Positions 54,960-64,000 of a DNA stretch of 64,000 bases are shown one piece after another. Origin of the DNA: Branchinecta lynchi (taxonomy: Eukaryota > Arthropoda > Branchiopoda > Anostraca > Branchinectidae); the NCBI GenBank assembly GCA_023053575.1, contig JAKZAP010000021.1, forward strand, positions 15,562,212-15,626,211. The letters run 5' to 3'. Both the position numbers and the translations under genes were made by a program. Under the pieces are notes generated by a model. The model was not told the origin of the DNA. It searched no databases and saw only the letters and a program-made list of their open reading frames with translations. Each line of letters opens with the position of its first letter. Position 1 is the first letter of the stretch.

Positions 54960-55860
54960 TGTTTTTTGGCGGTTTTTGCTCTTCCTGGTTATGATAGATA
55001 GATAAATCTTTTTATTCGCCAAAAACTGATCGGTATAGTCATGGACATAAATGAGCACACAAATATTAGGCCTACGCATATACAACGGCCATAAATAACA
55101 CGATAAATTTGAACTACCAGCTGCTATGCGTAACATATCATGCATAACGTTTTCAAAATCACAACTACACTCCCAAGTCATAAAATATTTGAAATAAGAA
55201 AAAATAAAAACAGCGCCTCCTGGTGTTATGAATCCTTCCATTAAAGGACACCTGAATGAAGAGTACCAAGTATCATCCCTATCTGTATGACGTCCGTTAA
55301 CATTGCCTGCAGAAAACCCAATCCAAATACGAAATACCGTTTCCAAGCTATGATTTTTGCTCCATTTTGCATCTGTCCTTTTCAGTACCGAGCAATTTTG
55401 GAAATGAACAAATGTCTCCAATCAACCCTTCTTCTGGAATATTTTTTAACCAGATAAGCCCAAACGTATACCCAGAAGAAATTTCAATGCGGCCAGCGCT
55501 GTACAAGATTTGAATGAATTGCGCTTTTTGTCTTGGAGTCTGCATGTGCAAACCTCCGGAAACAATCATCCCTATTTTGAAAACGTCACGCTCAGGAGAA
55601 GAATGCTCTCCGTGTCCATGTCTGTAAATGCATTCTCCATGGTGTGTTCAAGTATGGTTTCATTGTTCAGGTGTCCTTTAAAGGTGTGTTCTACAAGGTG
55701 TGCCTGAAATTACCGCCTTGACCATTGATATTTGAATTTCTCGCCAAGAAGCCACACAAAAGCTTTCAGACAGACCGATATACCGTCTACTTGGGAAGGT
55801 ATCGTGTGTACTAATCAGTGACTCTAAAGACAAGCTAAAGTATAAACAGCGGAAAGACAA
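54960..55860 (-). other. Probable old LINE/retro 3' region, no identified protein
   Basis: A GATA-type tail at 54998-55015 and overlapping minus-strand open frames (for example GGLHMQTPRQKAQFIQILYS at 55500-55560, and WIGFSAGNVNGRHTDRDDTW at about 55250-55320) suggest a decayed reading frame with shifts. I do not recognise the protein. Confidence 0.25.
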
Positions 55861-55879
55861 ACAATGATGTCCTCTAAGT

Positions 55880-55930
55880 AAGTAAGTAATTTATTTACGA
55901 CCTGCCATTTTGAAAAGGCGGAGTAAATGA
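55880..55930 (-). repeat. LINE 3' tail (TTAC)n
   Basis: AAGTAAGTAAGTAATTTATT on the plus strand corresponds to an (ACTT)n/(TTAC)n LINE tail in reverse. Similar LINE-tail sequence occurs at 25835-25870 (AAATAAATAAATAAAT), 42570-42605, 44912-44945, 54998-55015 and 58120-58160. Confidence 0.4.
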
Positions 55931-56129
55931 AGAAAAAAAAAAACTAAACACACAGAAAAAGACACTTGATTTTCAATCTTCGGTCAGGAATCAGTGGACG
56001 ACGTCGTGCGCTGGTTGTGCTTTAATAAATTAGGCTTATGACCTACACCAGACGGATGCTCAGTTTTGTGTCCATCTGGAACGGAATGCTTTGTTTGGAC
56101 TTCAACTTGACGATCGATTTAGCAGGTAT

Positions 56130-57174
56130 AACAAGAGCAAAGGTTTCGACGGGATCCCAAAAATTTAATATTTGATACAGACAATGCGTTCTTGTCTCCG
56201 CCAGACTAGGTGAACATTTTTACTATTAAAATTTAGAAACAGATTAAGGCCAACCAGCTAATCATCTGAGAAAACCAAGTTCGGCTATGGATACAGCATG
56301 TGTGTTTTACCCTATGAGTCATATCTATTTTGACAAAACTGATCGAAACTTCCTGCCTTACTTCTAACAAACTTCCAATTTCGGCCGAATTCCGGGCAAA
56401 CTGCTTGTCCGGCAAGAAAATAAAGCTCAAAAACGAATTCAGCGTATCTCCTTACCCCAATATGCAACATCTAATTAACTTCAAATAAACTTTACGTAGC
56501 AAATTTTCCGGTTTCAGCCGGATTCCGGGCTAACTATATAATAACACAAAGCAAGAGAAAAGGCTTTCGCCTCTAAATGACTCTAAGAAACTTTGAGCAG
56601 TCGAACTGAAATATCTTCGGGTAAAAAATCTTTGTCATATACGGATTCAGCATCTACCCTTAAATCGGACATCTAATTAACTTCGAATAAAACTTCTGGT
56701 TCTAACAATTTTCCGGTTGTGGCTGGATTCCGGGCGAAATACTTGTCCGGGTAAAAAATGATTTCACGAAAGTTTTCAGCAAGTTCTTACCCCTAAGTCA
56801 AACATCTAATCAACTCCAAACAAAACTTTTACTTTTAACAAACTTTCCGGTCTGCCAGATTCCGCGCCGAACTACTTGTTCGGCGAGAAGTTGTTTTCAT
56901 AGTCGTGTTCAGCATGTCTTCTTACCCCTTAATCGACTACCTCATTAGCTGTTTAAAATATTTTGTTTGCCCCTTAATTTGAACCCCCTCTCCAACCCCT
57001 GAATGTAGAGCTACAGAGCCCATCTACGAACTCGACCTTTCCCGTGACCAGAAGAATCCTCACACCAAGTTTCATCAAAATATCTCATTCCCGCCTAGAG
57101 TTTTCGTGCTGACAGACGGACACCTTTTGCCATGTCATAAGTATCCCTCCACATAAGTTTTGGGATCCCAAAAA
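56130..57174 (-). mobile_element. Family A element A7, reverse
   Basis: It runs from AACAAGAGCAAAGGTTTCGA (56130) with GGGATCCCAAAA just inside, through several core units, to a terminal TTTTGGGATCCCAAAAAC at 57160. A roughly 90-bp insert near 56541-56631 interrupts the core. Outside the right end lies a 79-bp coding-like fragment, followed by a second copy of the terminal sequence (57262-57283). Confidence 0.62.
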
Positions 57175-57181
57175 CTAGATC

Positions 57182-57260
57182 ATATTTTCAATCCAAAAAC
57201 AACAAACAAAGAAATACGATTAATTTATGGAGGTGTTATGGAATGCCCGTTAAAAAAGGT
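57182..57260 (+). pseudogene. Copy of the coding-like fragment between two family A termini
   Basis: IFNPKTTNKEIRLIYGGVME-CPLKKV is readable in frame. It is bounded on the left by the end of element A7 (GGGATCCCAAAAA, 57162-57174). On the right it is bounded by another copy of the A terminus (CCACGTACGTTTTGGGATCC), indicating capture of flanking sequence by the element. Confidence 0.45.
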
Positions 57261-57520
57261 CCCTCCACGTACGTTTTGGGATCCCAACGACTCTTTTTGA
57301 GCCACAGAACATCTTCTTTGTGGATTCAAGGAAAAACGACTGATAATTATGTTGACCAAATAGTACAGCAGGCATAAAAAAAAGGGTCAAGAATTTCCTA
57401 GTTATAGACCGAATCTGAGCTAGATTTTAAACGCAAAAAATGTGGAAACTATTTTCGACCCACAGACTCTTTGTGGAATAGCAGGCTTAAAACAAATCAA
57501 AGATTTCCTAGATAACTTAC

Positions 57521-57661
57521 CGAACATCGTGCATGCCACGACCCGTGTTCTCACGATGATCGCCTCGCGTTCCATTCCGGTAATCGCGAGTATCCCGAAC
57601 TGCTTCTGCACGTGGGTTCCCTCGTTCATAATCTCCGCGATCACGACGGTCCTTGTTGAAC
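57521..57661 (-). CDS. EIF4ENIF1: EIF4ENIF1 exon B
   Basis: A 141-bp exon with acceptor TACTTTCAG and donor GTAAGT. The first base completes the proline codon split with exon A and the exon ends with two bases (CG). It encodes a charged segment (FNKDRRDRGDYERGNPRAEA followed by RDTRDYRNGTRGDHRENTG). This continues the Arg/Asp-rich low-complexity region that precedes the Cup-homology domain in animal 4E-T. A small palindromic repeat starts only 15 bp from the acceptor, so most of the branch-point region of the upstream intron is repeat-derived. Confidence 0.85.
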
Positions 57662-57675
57662 CTGAAAGTATTGCA

Positions 57676-57837
57676 TACATTGTAAAAAAACATCTTGCAG
57701 TATTTGCTACTGGGATTAATCTTGACTATACTGAGATAAAGATAACCCTAATTCGGATTAATCTTATCCCAGTAGAGATAAGATTAATCCCAGCAGCAAA
57801 TACTGCATCCTTATTCGAAGAAACTTTTTACATTGTA
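57676..57837. repeat. MITE family D', copy beside exon B
   Basis: A 162-bp fold-back: TACATTGTAAAAA ends and inner GCAGTATTTGCTACTGGGAT versus ATCCCAGCAGCAAATACTGC. It begins 15 bp upstream (in gene sense) of the exon B acceptor. Confidence 0.65.
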
Positions 57838-58344
57838 GAGTTAACTGACCTTCAAAGTAAAATACCCCAAAAAGTGGTAAACTTCAATGAGCAGAGTACG
57901 GGCAGAGGATTAGAGCGGAGCAGTCACGGACCAGATTTCCCGCAAGGATTTTCAGCACTATCGTCAATGCCGAATTAAACTGTGTGGACAGCAGTAGAAG
58001 TTTCGCAGACCCGTGCAAACTAGCTCCTGGCAATGTGCAAATCAAGTTTAAGACAGAGATCCATCACCACAGTACAACACATATGTAGTTTGCACTAAAA
58101 CAGTTTAAGAAAGCTTGATTTATTTATATATTTCCATCAGAACTGAGGAGTACAAAGTATAATGTATAAAACTGAACATTCAGTTCAATGACATTCAAGT
58201 ACACTTGTTAAAAAATCGGTAAAAATTGTGGGTTTGGAGGGCTACCGAAGCTTGTCATCTTTTTCTTCAAATAATATATTTTTTCAACCTTAAATCAATA
58301 TTACTTTTATCGGTTGTCGCGGTGCCCCTAGAAGCCGGGCCCAT

Positions 58345-58574
58345 CCCGATGAAAAATTCTTTGACTGTGTAGTTGTATGGTAGTTGTTCGAAAAAGTTGG
58401 GATAATTTGATTAAACATGCCTCCAACTGGGTTAATCTTAAGTAGTAGTATCCGATAGCATCCAATCTTGCTGTAGTAGCATCCAGTTTGCTAGTAGTAG
58501 CATGCTGTGGTACAGTTCTGCATGCTACTTTTCGTACACTCCACACGACTAATTCCCGAAAATTTTTCATCCGG
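58345..58574. repeat. MITE family C', shortened copy
   Basis: Ends CCCGATGAAAAA and TTTTTCATCCGG, with a deleted interior. Confidence 0.55.
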
Positions 58575-58744
58575 ACAGGATGTGGCTACTCTGCCTATTT
58601 GGAGACCCGACATTGATCACCATCAATTCTGAATGGATAATCGAAGACTGTTTCACCTTTATCTAGGAGCAGAAAATCCGGCCGGAAAACTGACCTTTAC
58701 TCCAATATGGAATAGAAAGGTCTGAAACACTTAGGTACTACCAG

Positions 58745-59070
58745 ACAAAGGTAAGGTTTGGTGAAGAGGTTTATTTAAAACCAACGGTTTTGGCTGTTTT
58801 AAGCCTTTTCCGAGACCCGTTATAGCCAAAACAGGAAAACAAATAACCGGTTTTTCTGGTGGAAAACCTTCTCGCAGACAACCGTCGACAGCGTGATACA
58901 CATCGACGGAAGCAAAACACGGCAGGTGAGAAAATCAGCGTGGTTTTTGTTAGAGGGGTTAGAATGTACCTTGCGAAATTGGGGGTCTCCGGGTTCAGAA
59001 ATATATGGAGTGGTTATGGAAGTATGTTGCACTAGTATCATAGGTAAGACAGGTCCTTTAAGATTTTTGT
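58745..59070. repeat. Repeat F, copy 3
   Basis: Same orientation as 22380-22760: TTTTAAGCCTTTTCCGAGAC, GACAGCGTGATACACATC, GTTAGAGGGGTTAG and AGGTAAGACAGGTCCTTTAAG are all present in order. Confidence 0.6.
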
Positions 59071-59548
59071 CTTCATGGATTCAGCTGCGAGCAAACTGTC
59101 TCCCAGTTTTGGGGAATATCTGGGAGATTAAAAGGTCAGGGACAAGGGATAAGCCGAGGTGCCAATTTTCAGTTCAATGCATTCAGCTTATTTTCAAAAA
59201 TTGTCTCACGGACGAACCCCAGCTTTGAATTCTTTCTTTATATATATTCTGGTCACATAACCTAACAATTAAAAAAATATATAACTAATTTTCTTCATTT
59301 CGTCAATGTACGATTGTCACACAATAAAACTCGAAGTAAAAACTTCATATTTTGATAGTGCAAAACAAAACGGATACATCAGCTGAATTTAGAGCTATAT
59401 TTCGGCCCTTCTTGTACTACTAAAATGTGATTCGCAATCAGCTTGAGCTGAAGGAATATTTAAAACCTTTCATCATGTGTAACATATCAACTCATTGAAC
59501 TTAAACATCTATAACAAAAATCACAATTTGGCCAAAATAACAACAAAT

Positions 59549-61539
59549 AACAAGACCAAAGGTTTCGGTGGGATCCCAAAAGTTCAATATTAGATCCAGA
59601 CACTTGGGTCTAGTCTTCGCCAGATCAAGTCTCCGCCAGACTCCTTGAACATTTTGACTATTAAATTTAGAAACAGATTAAGGCCAAATGGCTAATCATC
59701 TGAGAAAACCAAGTTCAGAAATGGATTCAGCGTGTGTGTTTTACCCCTATAAGTCATATCTATTTTGACAAAACCGACGGAAACTTCCTGCCTTACTTCT
59801 GCCAATTTTCCGGTTTCGGTGGAATTCCGGAACTACTTGTCCGGTGAATAAATAAAGCTCAAAAACAAATTCAGCGCATCTCCTTACCCATTTATCCAAC
59901 TTCTAATCAACTTCATCTAATCAACAAATTTTCCAGTTTCAGCCGGATTCCGGGCGGACTGTCTGTGACTGTCATACACGGATTCAGCATCTATTCTTAC
60001 CCCTAAATCGGATATCTAATCAACTACAAATAAAACTTTAGCTTTTAACAAACTTTCCGTTTTTGGCCGGATTCCGGTCGAAAATCATTTCTTGTAGGAA
60101 ATGATTTTCATATCAGTGTTCAGCATGTCTTCTTATCCCTAAATCGAAGATATAATTAACTTCAAATAAAACTTTTACTTTTAATAAACTTTCCGGTTTT
60201 GTCCGGATTCCAGGCGAACTACTTGTCCGGCGAGAAAATGGTTTTCATAATCGTGGTCAGCACGTCTTCTTACCACTGAATCGACTATCTCATTAGCTGT
60301 TTCAAAATATTTTGTTTGCCCCTTCATTTAAACCCGCACCATGTAGTAGGCTAAACTGTTAGTGACGGTATGAGGCATGAACTAATAGAATCTCGTGAGA
60401 ACGGTGAGATTTTTTTGAGGATTTTTGAGGTATTTGAGCGAGAGGATCTGAATGCAGCGAGTGTCGAGGATAAAAAGAAAATTGTGAGTTATGTTTTGAG
60501 TGGAAGATATACTTAAAGAACGAGCTATGTGTTTCATGGTTATGTGCGCATGTGTGTATGTGTGGAAAAGACGAAGACAAGGAGGAAGAGTGAAAGTTAG
60601 CCGGTTTAAGGCGTGGTTGAAAGGGCTGGTAAAAGTGAATTGGCGGTGTGCGAAGTGGTCGAGAACGGTTGATTGCTGGTGGCTAGAGAGTTTAAATCTG
60701 AACAGTCAAATTTGAATTTAATTATATTTGAAAATAATTGTAAACATGTTAACATAATTTTAATGTTCAAGTACAGTAACAATTTGGTTTTAAATTTTGA
60801 TTTTTGTTTTGTTTTTTAACGACAAGCATTCAAAGTTGTATTTTGTTTTTTTTAGAAAAATGAAATGGTATTTTAAATTTGTGTGCGTGTGTGGGATGGT
60901 TTCAGGGTATTCTATTACCAATGTTTTGTTTTTTTGTAATCATAGAGCACACTGAAATAATTTTGTTTGTTTACGGGAAAATTTAAATATGATTTTTTAT
61001 TTAGTGTAACGTTTTAAAGTTGGGAGGTTGGCACAAAGCACATTTTTTATTGTAAAAGAATTTGAGTCTTGTTTTCGTTTTTTGATGCAGTTGTTTTAGC
61101 CACAACAGTAGACCTATGGCGGAAGGGCACCTTTCGGCGTGGGTTGTGCCCTTTTGTTTTGTTTTTTGTTAGGTCCGTCTGACTCGTTTCATGTTACAAT
61201 AATCATTTTTAAATGCTTTTCATTGATTTGATTTTTAATAGTTTTTTTATTGTAAAAAGTAAAGGTGGAAATATTAAGCTAAATGTTAAGTTACGAATAG
61301 AATTGGAAAGATAATATAATAACACTTGTGTCACTGAGTGGAGGAGGGAAAAAAAAATGTAGGGCGACAGAGCCCATTTACGAATTCGACCTTTCCCTTG
61401 ACCAAAGGATCCTCACACCAAGTTTCATCAAAATATCTCATTCCCTTCGAGAGTTATCGTTCTTACAGACGGACAGACAGCCGGACAACTTTTGCGATGT
61501 CATAGGTATCCCTCCACTTACGTTTTGGGATCCCAAAAA
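59549..61539 (-). mobile_element. Family A element A8, reverse, interrupted by a retro-insertion
   Basis: It starts AACAAGACCAAAGGTTTCGG, has core units at about 59800-60290, and resumes after the insertion at 61363 with the reversed 5' block and an ACGGACAGACAGCCGGACAA microsatellite. It ends ACGTTTTGGGATCCCAAAAA. The 1-kb insertion is described separately. Confidence 0.65.
60357..61356 (+). mobile_element. 5'-truncated LINE-like insertion with A-tail and 6-bp TSD
   Basis: This segment splits family A element A8 and is flanked by ATGTAG on both sides (60351-60356 and 61357-61362). It ends in a run of A. Near its start a frame reads IFLRIFEVFEREDLNAASVE...VSYVLSGRYT then stop, which looks like the extreme C-terminus of a LINE ORF2. 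A long AT-rich 3' UTR follows, with a hairpin around GGGCACCTTTCGGCG. TSD and A-tail indicate target-primed reverse transcription. The family is not identified. Confidence 0.55.
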
Positions 61540-61552
61540 CTACATTACGATC

Positions 61553-61747
61553 ATGAATTACAATATTTTCAATCCAAAAACCACAAACAAAGAAATACGG
61601 TTAATTTATGGAGGTGTTATGGAATACCCATTAAAAAGGTCAGTGAACGATGGAGCAAAACTTTTCATTCATATCGGTCATGGAAAAAGGGTACTGGCTG
61701 CAACTTTGGAACAGGCTGGGCAGCAGCGCGCGCCGGTCTTCACCTAA
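61553..61747 (+). CDS. Unidentified coding-like fragment, 64 codons
   Basis: The frame reads MNYNIFNPKTTNKEIRLIYG then GVMEYPLK, SVNDGAKLFIHIGHGKRVLA and ATLEQAGQQ. A 79-bp copy of its first part lies at 57182-57260. The four base differences between the copies include three silent ones, which suggests descent from a real coding exon. A possible donor (AAAAAG|GTCAGTG) lies at 61635. It starts 13 bp from the end of family A element A8. I do not recognise the protein. Confidence 0.35.
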   Translation: MNYNIFNPKTTNKEIRLIYGGVMEYPLKRSVNDGAKLFIHIGHGKRVLAATLEQAGQQRAPVFT

Positions 61748-62111
61748 TTTGTAAGTATTCAGGGGGAAGAATTATCTTGATATTCAGGGCTCTCCAACAT
61801 TTTTTCAGCCAAAACTAAAACATTTTTCCGGATATGGTTAAGATTTTGAGCATCTTCTTTACTAGTGCCAGGATTTGTTTGTCCCACGTGAGAAGTTTTT
61901 GAATGGTATGATTACGCTAGTAAAGGATCTACTCAATAGTCTGGACCATTTAAGTAAGATAGTTAAAAGTATGTGAGGGTAACTTAAGTTCGTTGGAAGT
62001 TGTTCAGTTCAGTTGACTAAAAGTTCGCCCATATCCTGAATGTAAAGGTTGTACTGTTTTTGTTGATGGCCCAAGGGCTTCATTAAACATCCATATATAT
62101 ATTATCTACAG

Positions 62112-62802
62112 CAGTGGTTCCCAAACGGTGGTACGCGTACCCCATGGGGTACGCGAGACCCTTGCAAGGGGTACGAAGGAAACAAAATTGATTTAGTCTG
62201 TAGCTTCAAAATCTCGCCTCACTCAATTTTTGATTGCCGCCTAATATTACCAGCAGAGGCATCACCAGCCACTCTTTTCTTTTAATCGTCTGGCCGACCT
62301 TTTGAAGGGAGGGGGGGGGGGCATTGTCACCCCGTGCATGTCTCCTCTGATTACAAGCCCTAGTGAAAATCAGTGAAATAATGTTGATGCAAAAACAGCT
62401 AGCCTACTGCCGTGAAATCTGTTCCTGTGTTAAACAATATTATTTCAAGAAGGATTGAAGACATTGCAAAAGATATTGTCATTCAGGTTGTGAATTAAGC
62501 TAACGAAAATTTTGGCGATGCAGCTTGATGAAGTCACGGGGAAGATCAAAACCGAATATAGAAACAGCCTGACAGTAAAAAATATACACCTAATGACTTC
62601 GAGCCGAGATTTGAATTTTTCTTTTGCTATAAAGCAGCCTCAAGTGATTGTCTCAGTGATTTTGTAGACTATATATTTTTACACATGTATGTCTTATCAT
62701 TTATGATAATAATTATCGTCTTTTTCACGTTCTGAAAAAGGGGGTACGCAATTTTGAACCTTGATTAGGGGTACGCGGTACGGAAAAGGTTGGGAACCGC
62801 TG
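62112..62802. mobile_element. hAT fossil with perfect 8-bp TSD
   Basis: Termini CAGTGGTTCCCAA and (reverse complement) CAGCGGTTCCCAA are flanked by ATCTACAG on both sides (62104-62111 and 62803-62810). On the plus strand an interrupted frame near 62420-62560 reads ISRRIEDIAKDIVIQVV and MQLDEVT. This is similar to the Charlie/ZBED5-type hAT transposase region SRRI-x-DIA...LQLDEST. It is a decayed internal-deletion copy. Confidence 0.8.
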
Positions 62803-63007
62803 ATCTACAGGACCAGAGACACGTACCACTGCAGATACATCCGAAACTCAAATAAGAGGCCATTAACACAGGCACTTATGACGAGAGGGCGTCGGAAGGT
62901 TCAGGTTCTTTAATTTCTAAAATACTTCGTGGCAATTTATTTGTATCACTGGGGGCCGGCAGGGATACGATCTCGTTAGCTCGGCCCCATTTTAAACACT
63001 GACTATG

Positions 63008-63303
63008 GGCGCGTTCCACCCTTCTACAAATAGTAACTATTAGTTACTATTTCCGTTCCAACCTCACCAAAAGTTACTACGCTGACCGTGCCAACCTTCT
63101 CTAAATAGTATCTGACAGTAACTATTTGCTTACCACGCTCGAGAGCGTAGTAACTACGGATCTCTGTATCACGATTGGTCGGATTCCCCCGTGGCATGAT
63201 ATTCTGCTGGAAAATAGAAAAATCGTTCCAGCCTTGACGGCAAAAAGCCAGAACCCGTGACGTCATGCATAGTAACTACGGTAAGTAGAATGGAACACGC
63301 TCT
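63008..63303. repeat. MITE family B', full-length
   Basis: About 296 bp with ends GCGCGTTCCACCCTTCTACA and GTAAGTAGAATGGAACACGC. It contains TGACGTCATGC, so it carries a perfect CRE-like palindrome near its right end. Confidence 0.65.
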
Positions 63304-63707
63304 ATATGTAGATAATATAAATGAGTCGTTCCTCTGTAAATACGCACACAAAAGAAAGAAAGACTCGTCCGATCCCGTATACTTACACACGCCATAAAAC
63401 AGAATGTAATTACCGAATAAATCCCGTGGGCCATGGCAACAAAAACTGTGAAAAGTGCACTAACTTACATAACTAACACACTGCTCCTATTCTAAAAATC
63501 TCGTTCTATGCTCCATCGCAAGCCTCAAGTAACGTCCAAGCAAGTTGTGGCCTAAGCTGAGGAACGCTGACTTTTTACTAAAACAAAATTAAGAATAATG
63601 GTTGGGACTAATGGTAAGGTACTGTGAGACCAGCGGCAGAAGACCCAGCTGTAAAAACGGGTACCTAGATAACCCTAGGCTAAAGCACGTGGTGGTCGGA
63701 TGATTTG

Positions 63708-63737
63708 CCCCCCCCCCCCCCCCAAAAAAAAAAAAAA
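63708..63737 (+). repeat. C16-A14 homopolymer pair
   Basis: A run of about 16 C is followed directly by about 14 A, 135 bp beyond the exon A donor. In the transcript this reads poly-U then poly-G. Confidence 0.9.
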
Positions 63738-63871
63738 TCTTCTTGTCACGGAAGATCGGCCCTTGCGCTACACGAGCCTGCGAGAGTTTACTTTTTGCTC
63801 ACCACAAGCCCTGTAAAATCTGTAAGAGAAAACTGCTTCGCTTTCTTTTAGATTTTTGGTCCGTTACTTAC

Positions 63872-64000
63872 GGTTCTCTCTCTCCACGGTCCCGATCGCA
63901 GTGTTCGGTCCTGTCGTACTTGTCTCTGGGTAGAGACTCGCGCTCACGGTCCCGAGCAGAGTAAAACGTCCGGTCGCCCTTATCCGGATTCAGGGACCGC
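63872..64000 (-). CDS. EIF4ENIF1: EIF4ENIF1 (4E-T) exon A, 5'-most exon in window, partial
   Basis: Read on the minus strand from base 63999 this gives about 42 codons rich in Arg/Asp/Glu (RDRERE, DRDRGERE), then two bases of a split codon before a GTAAGT donor. The human 4E-T protein has a similar Arg/Asp/Glu-rich stretch just before its Cup-homology domain. The exon continues beyond the right edge, so its start and the upstream exons with the eIF4E-binding motif are not visible. The frame was chosen because one alternative has an early stop and because the two-base overhang joins in frame to exon B. The assignment rests on continuity with exon C, which is unmistakable. Confidence 0.8.

Noticed and set aside
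63743..63964. Plus-strand 73-codon frame rich in Ser/Arg
   Set aside because: It is the antisense shadow of EIF4ENIF1 exon A.

Overview
The window is nuclear DNA from a multicellular animal, most likely an invertebrate. It holds spliced exons with canonical GT/AG sites, long introns, and very dense DNA transposons, MITEs and CR1-like LINE remnants. I cannot fix the phylum from sequence alone. One host gene is clear: an orthologue of EIF4ENIF1 (4E-T, the eIF4E transporter and P-body translational repressor) on the minus strand. I place thirteen coding exons from 63872-64000 (5'-most, running off the right edge) down to 15048-15201. The phases of all twelve introns agree, and the exons give about 731 codons in one frame. 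The N-terminal eIF4E-binding exon(s) lie to the right of the window. The last exon(s) were not found in 1-15047, so the 3' end is either left of the window or too short for me to recognise.

Layout: 1-15000 is repeat relics downstream of the last recognised exon. These include a broken CR1-like LINE, a long-TIR hAT-type element carrying a LINE with an intact 504-codon reverse-transcriptase ORF, and a small PHD-finger ORF. 15000-22100 holds exons M and L, two tandem-core repeat elements of family A, LINE pieces and nested MITEs. 22100-28000 holds MITEs, a family A element and exon K. 28000-42000 is a 14.1-kb intron made almost entirely of nested family B and family C elements. 42000-58000 holds exons J to B at 0.7-2.8 kb spacing, with MITEs beside several of them. 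57660-63870 is a 6.2-kb intron with an interrupted family A element and a hAT fossil with a perfect 8-bp target duplication.

The most interesting system is a set of three repeat families, here called A, B and C, that look like Helentron-derived non-autonomous elements (HINE / 'pearl'-like). Each has a short palindromic or hairpin motif near both ends, an internal tandem-repeat core and insertion into T/A-rich sites without a long target duplication. A and B also share a GACAGACCGAC-type microsatellite and an AACAAGA-type terminus. One family A element carries a near-identical copy of the 5' part of EIF4ENIF1 exon M with its splice acceptor mutated, lying about 560 bp from the source exon. Two family B elements are joined exactly head to tail, as rolling-circle read-through would produce. 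No Rep/helicase ORF is visible, so all copies here are non-autonomous. The family and mechanism assignments are inferences from architecture.
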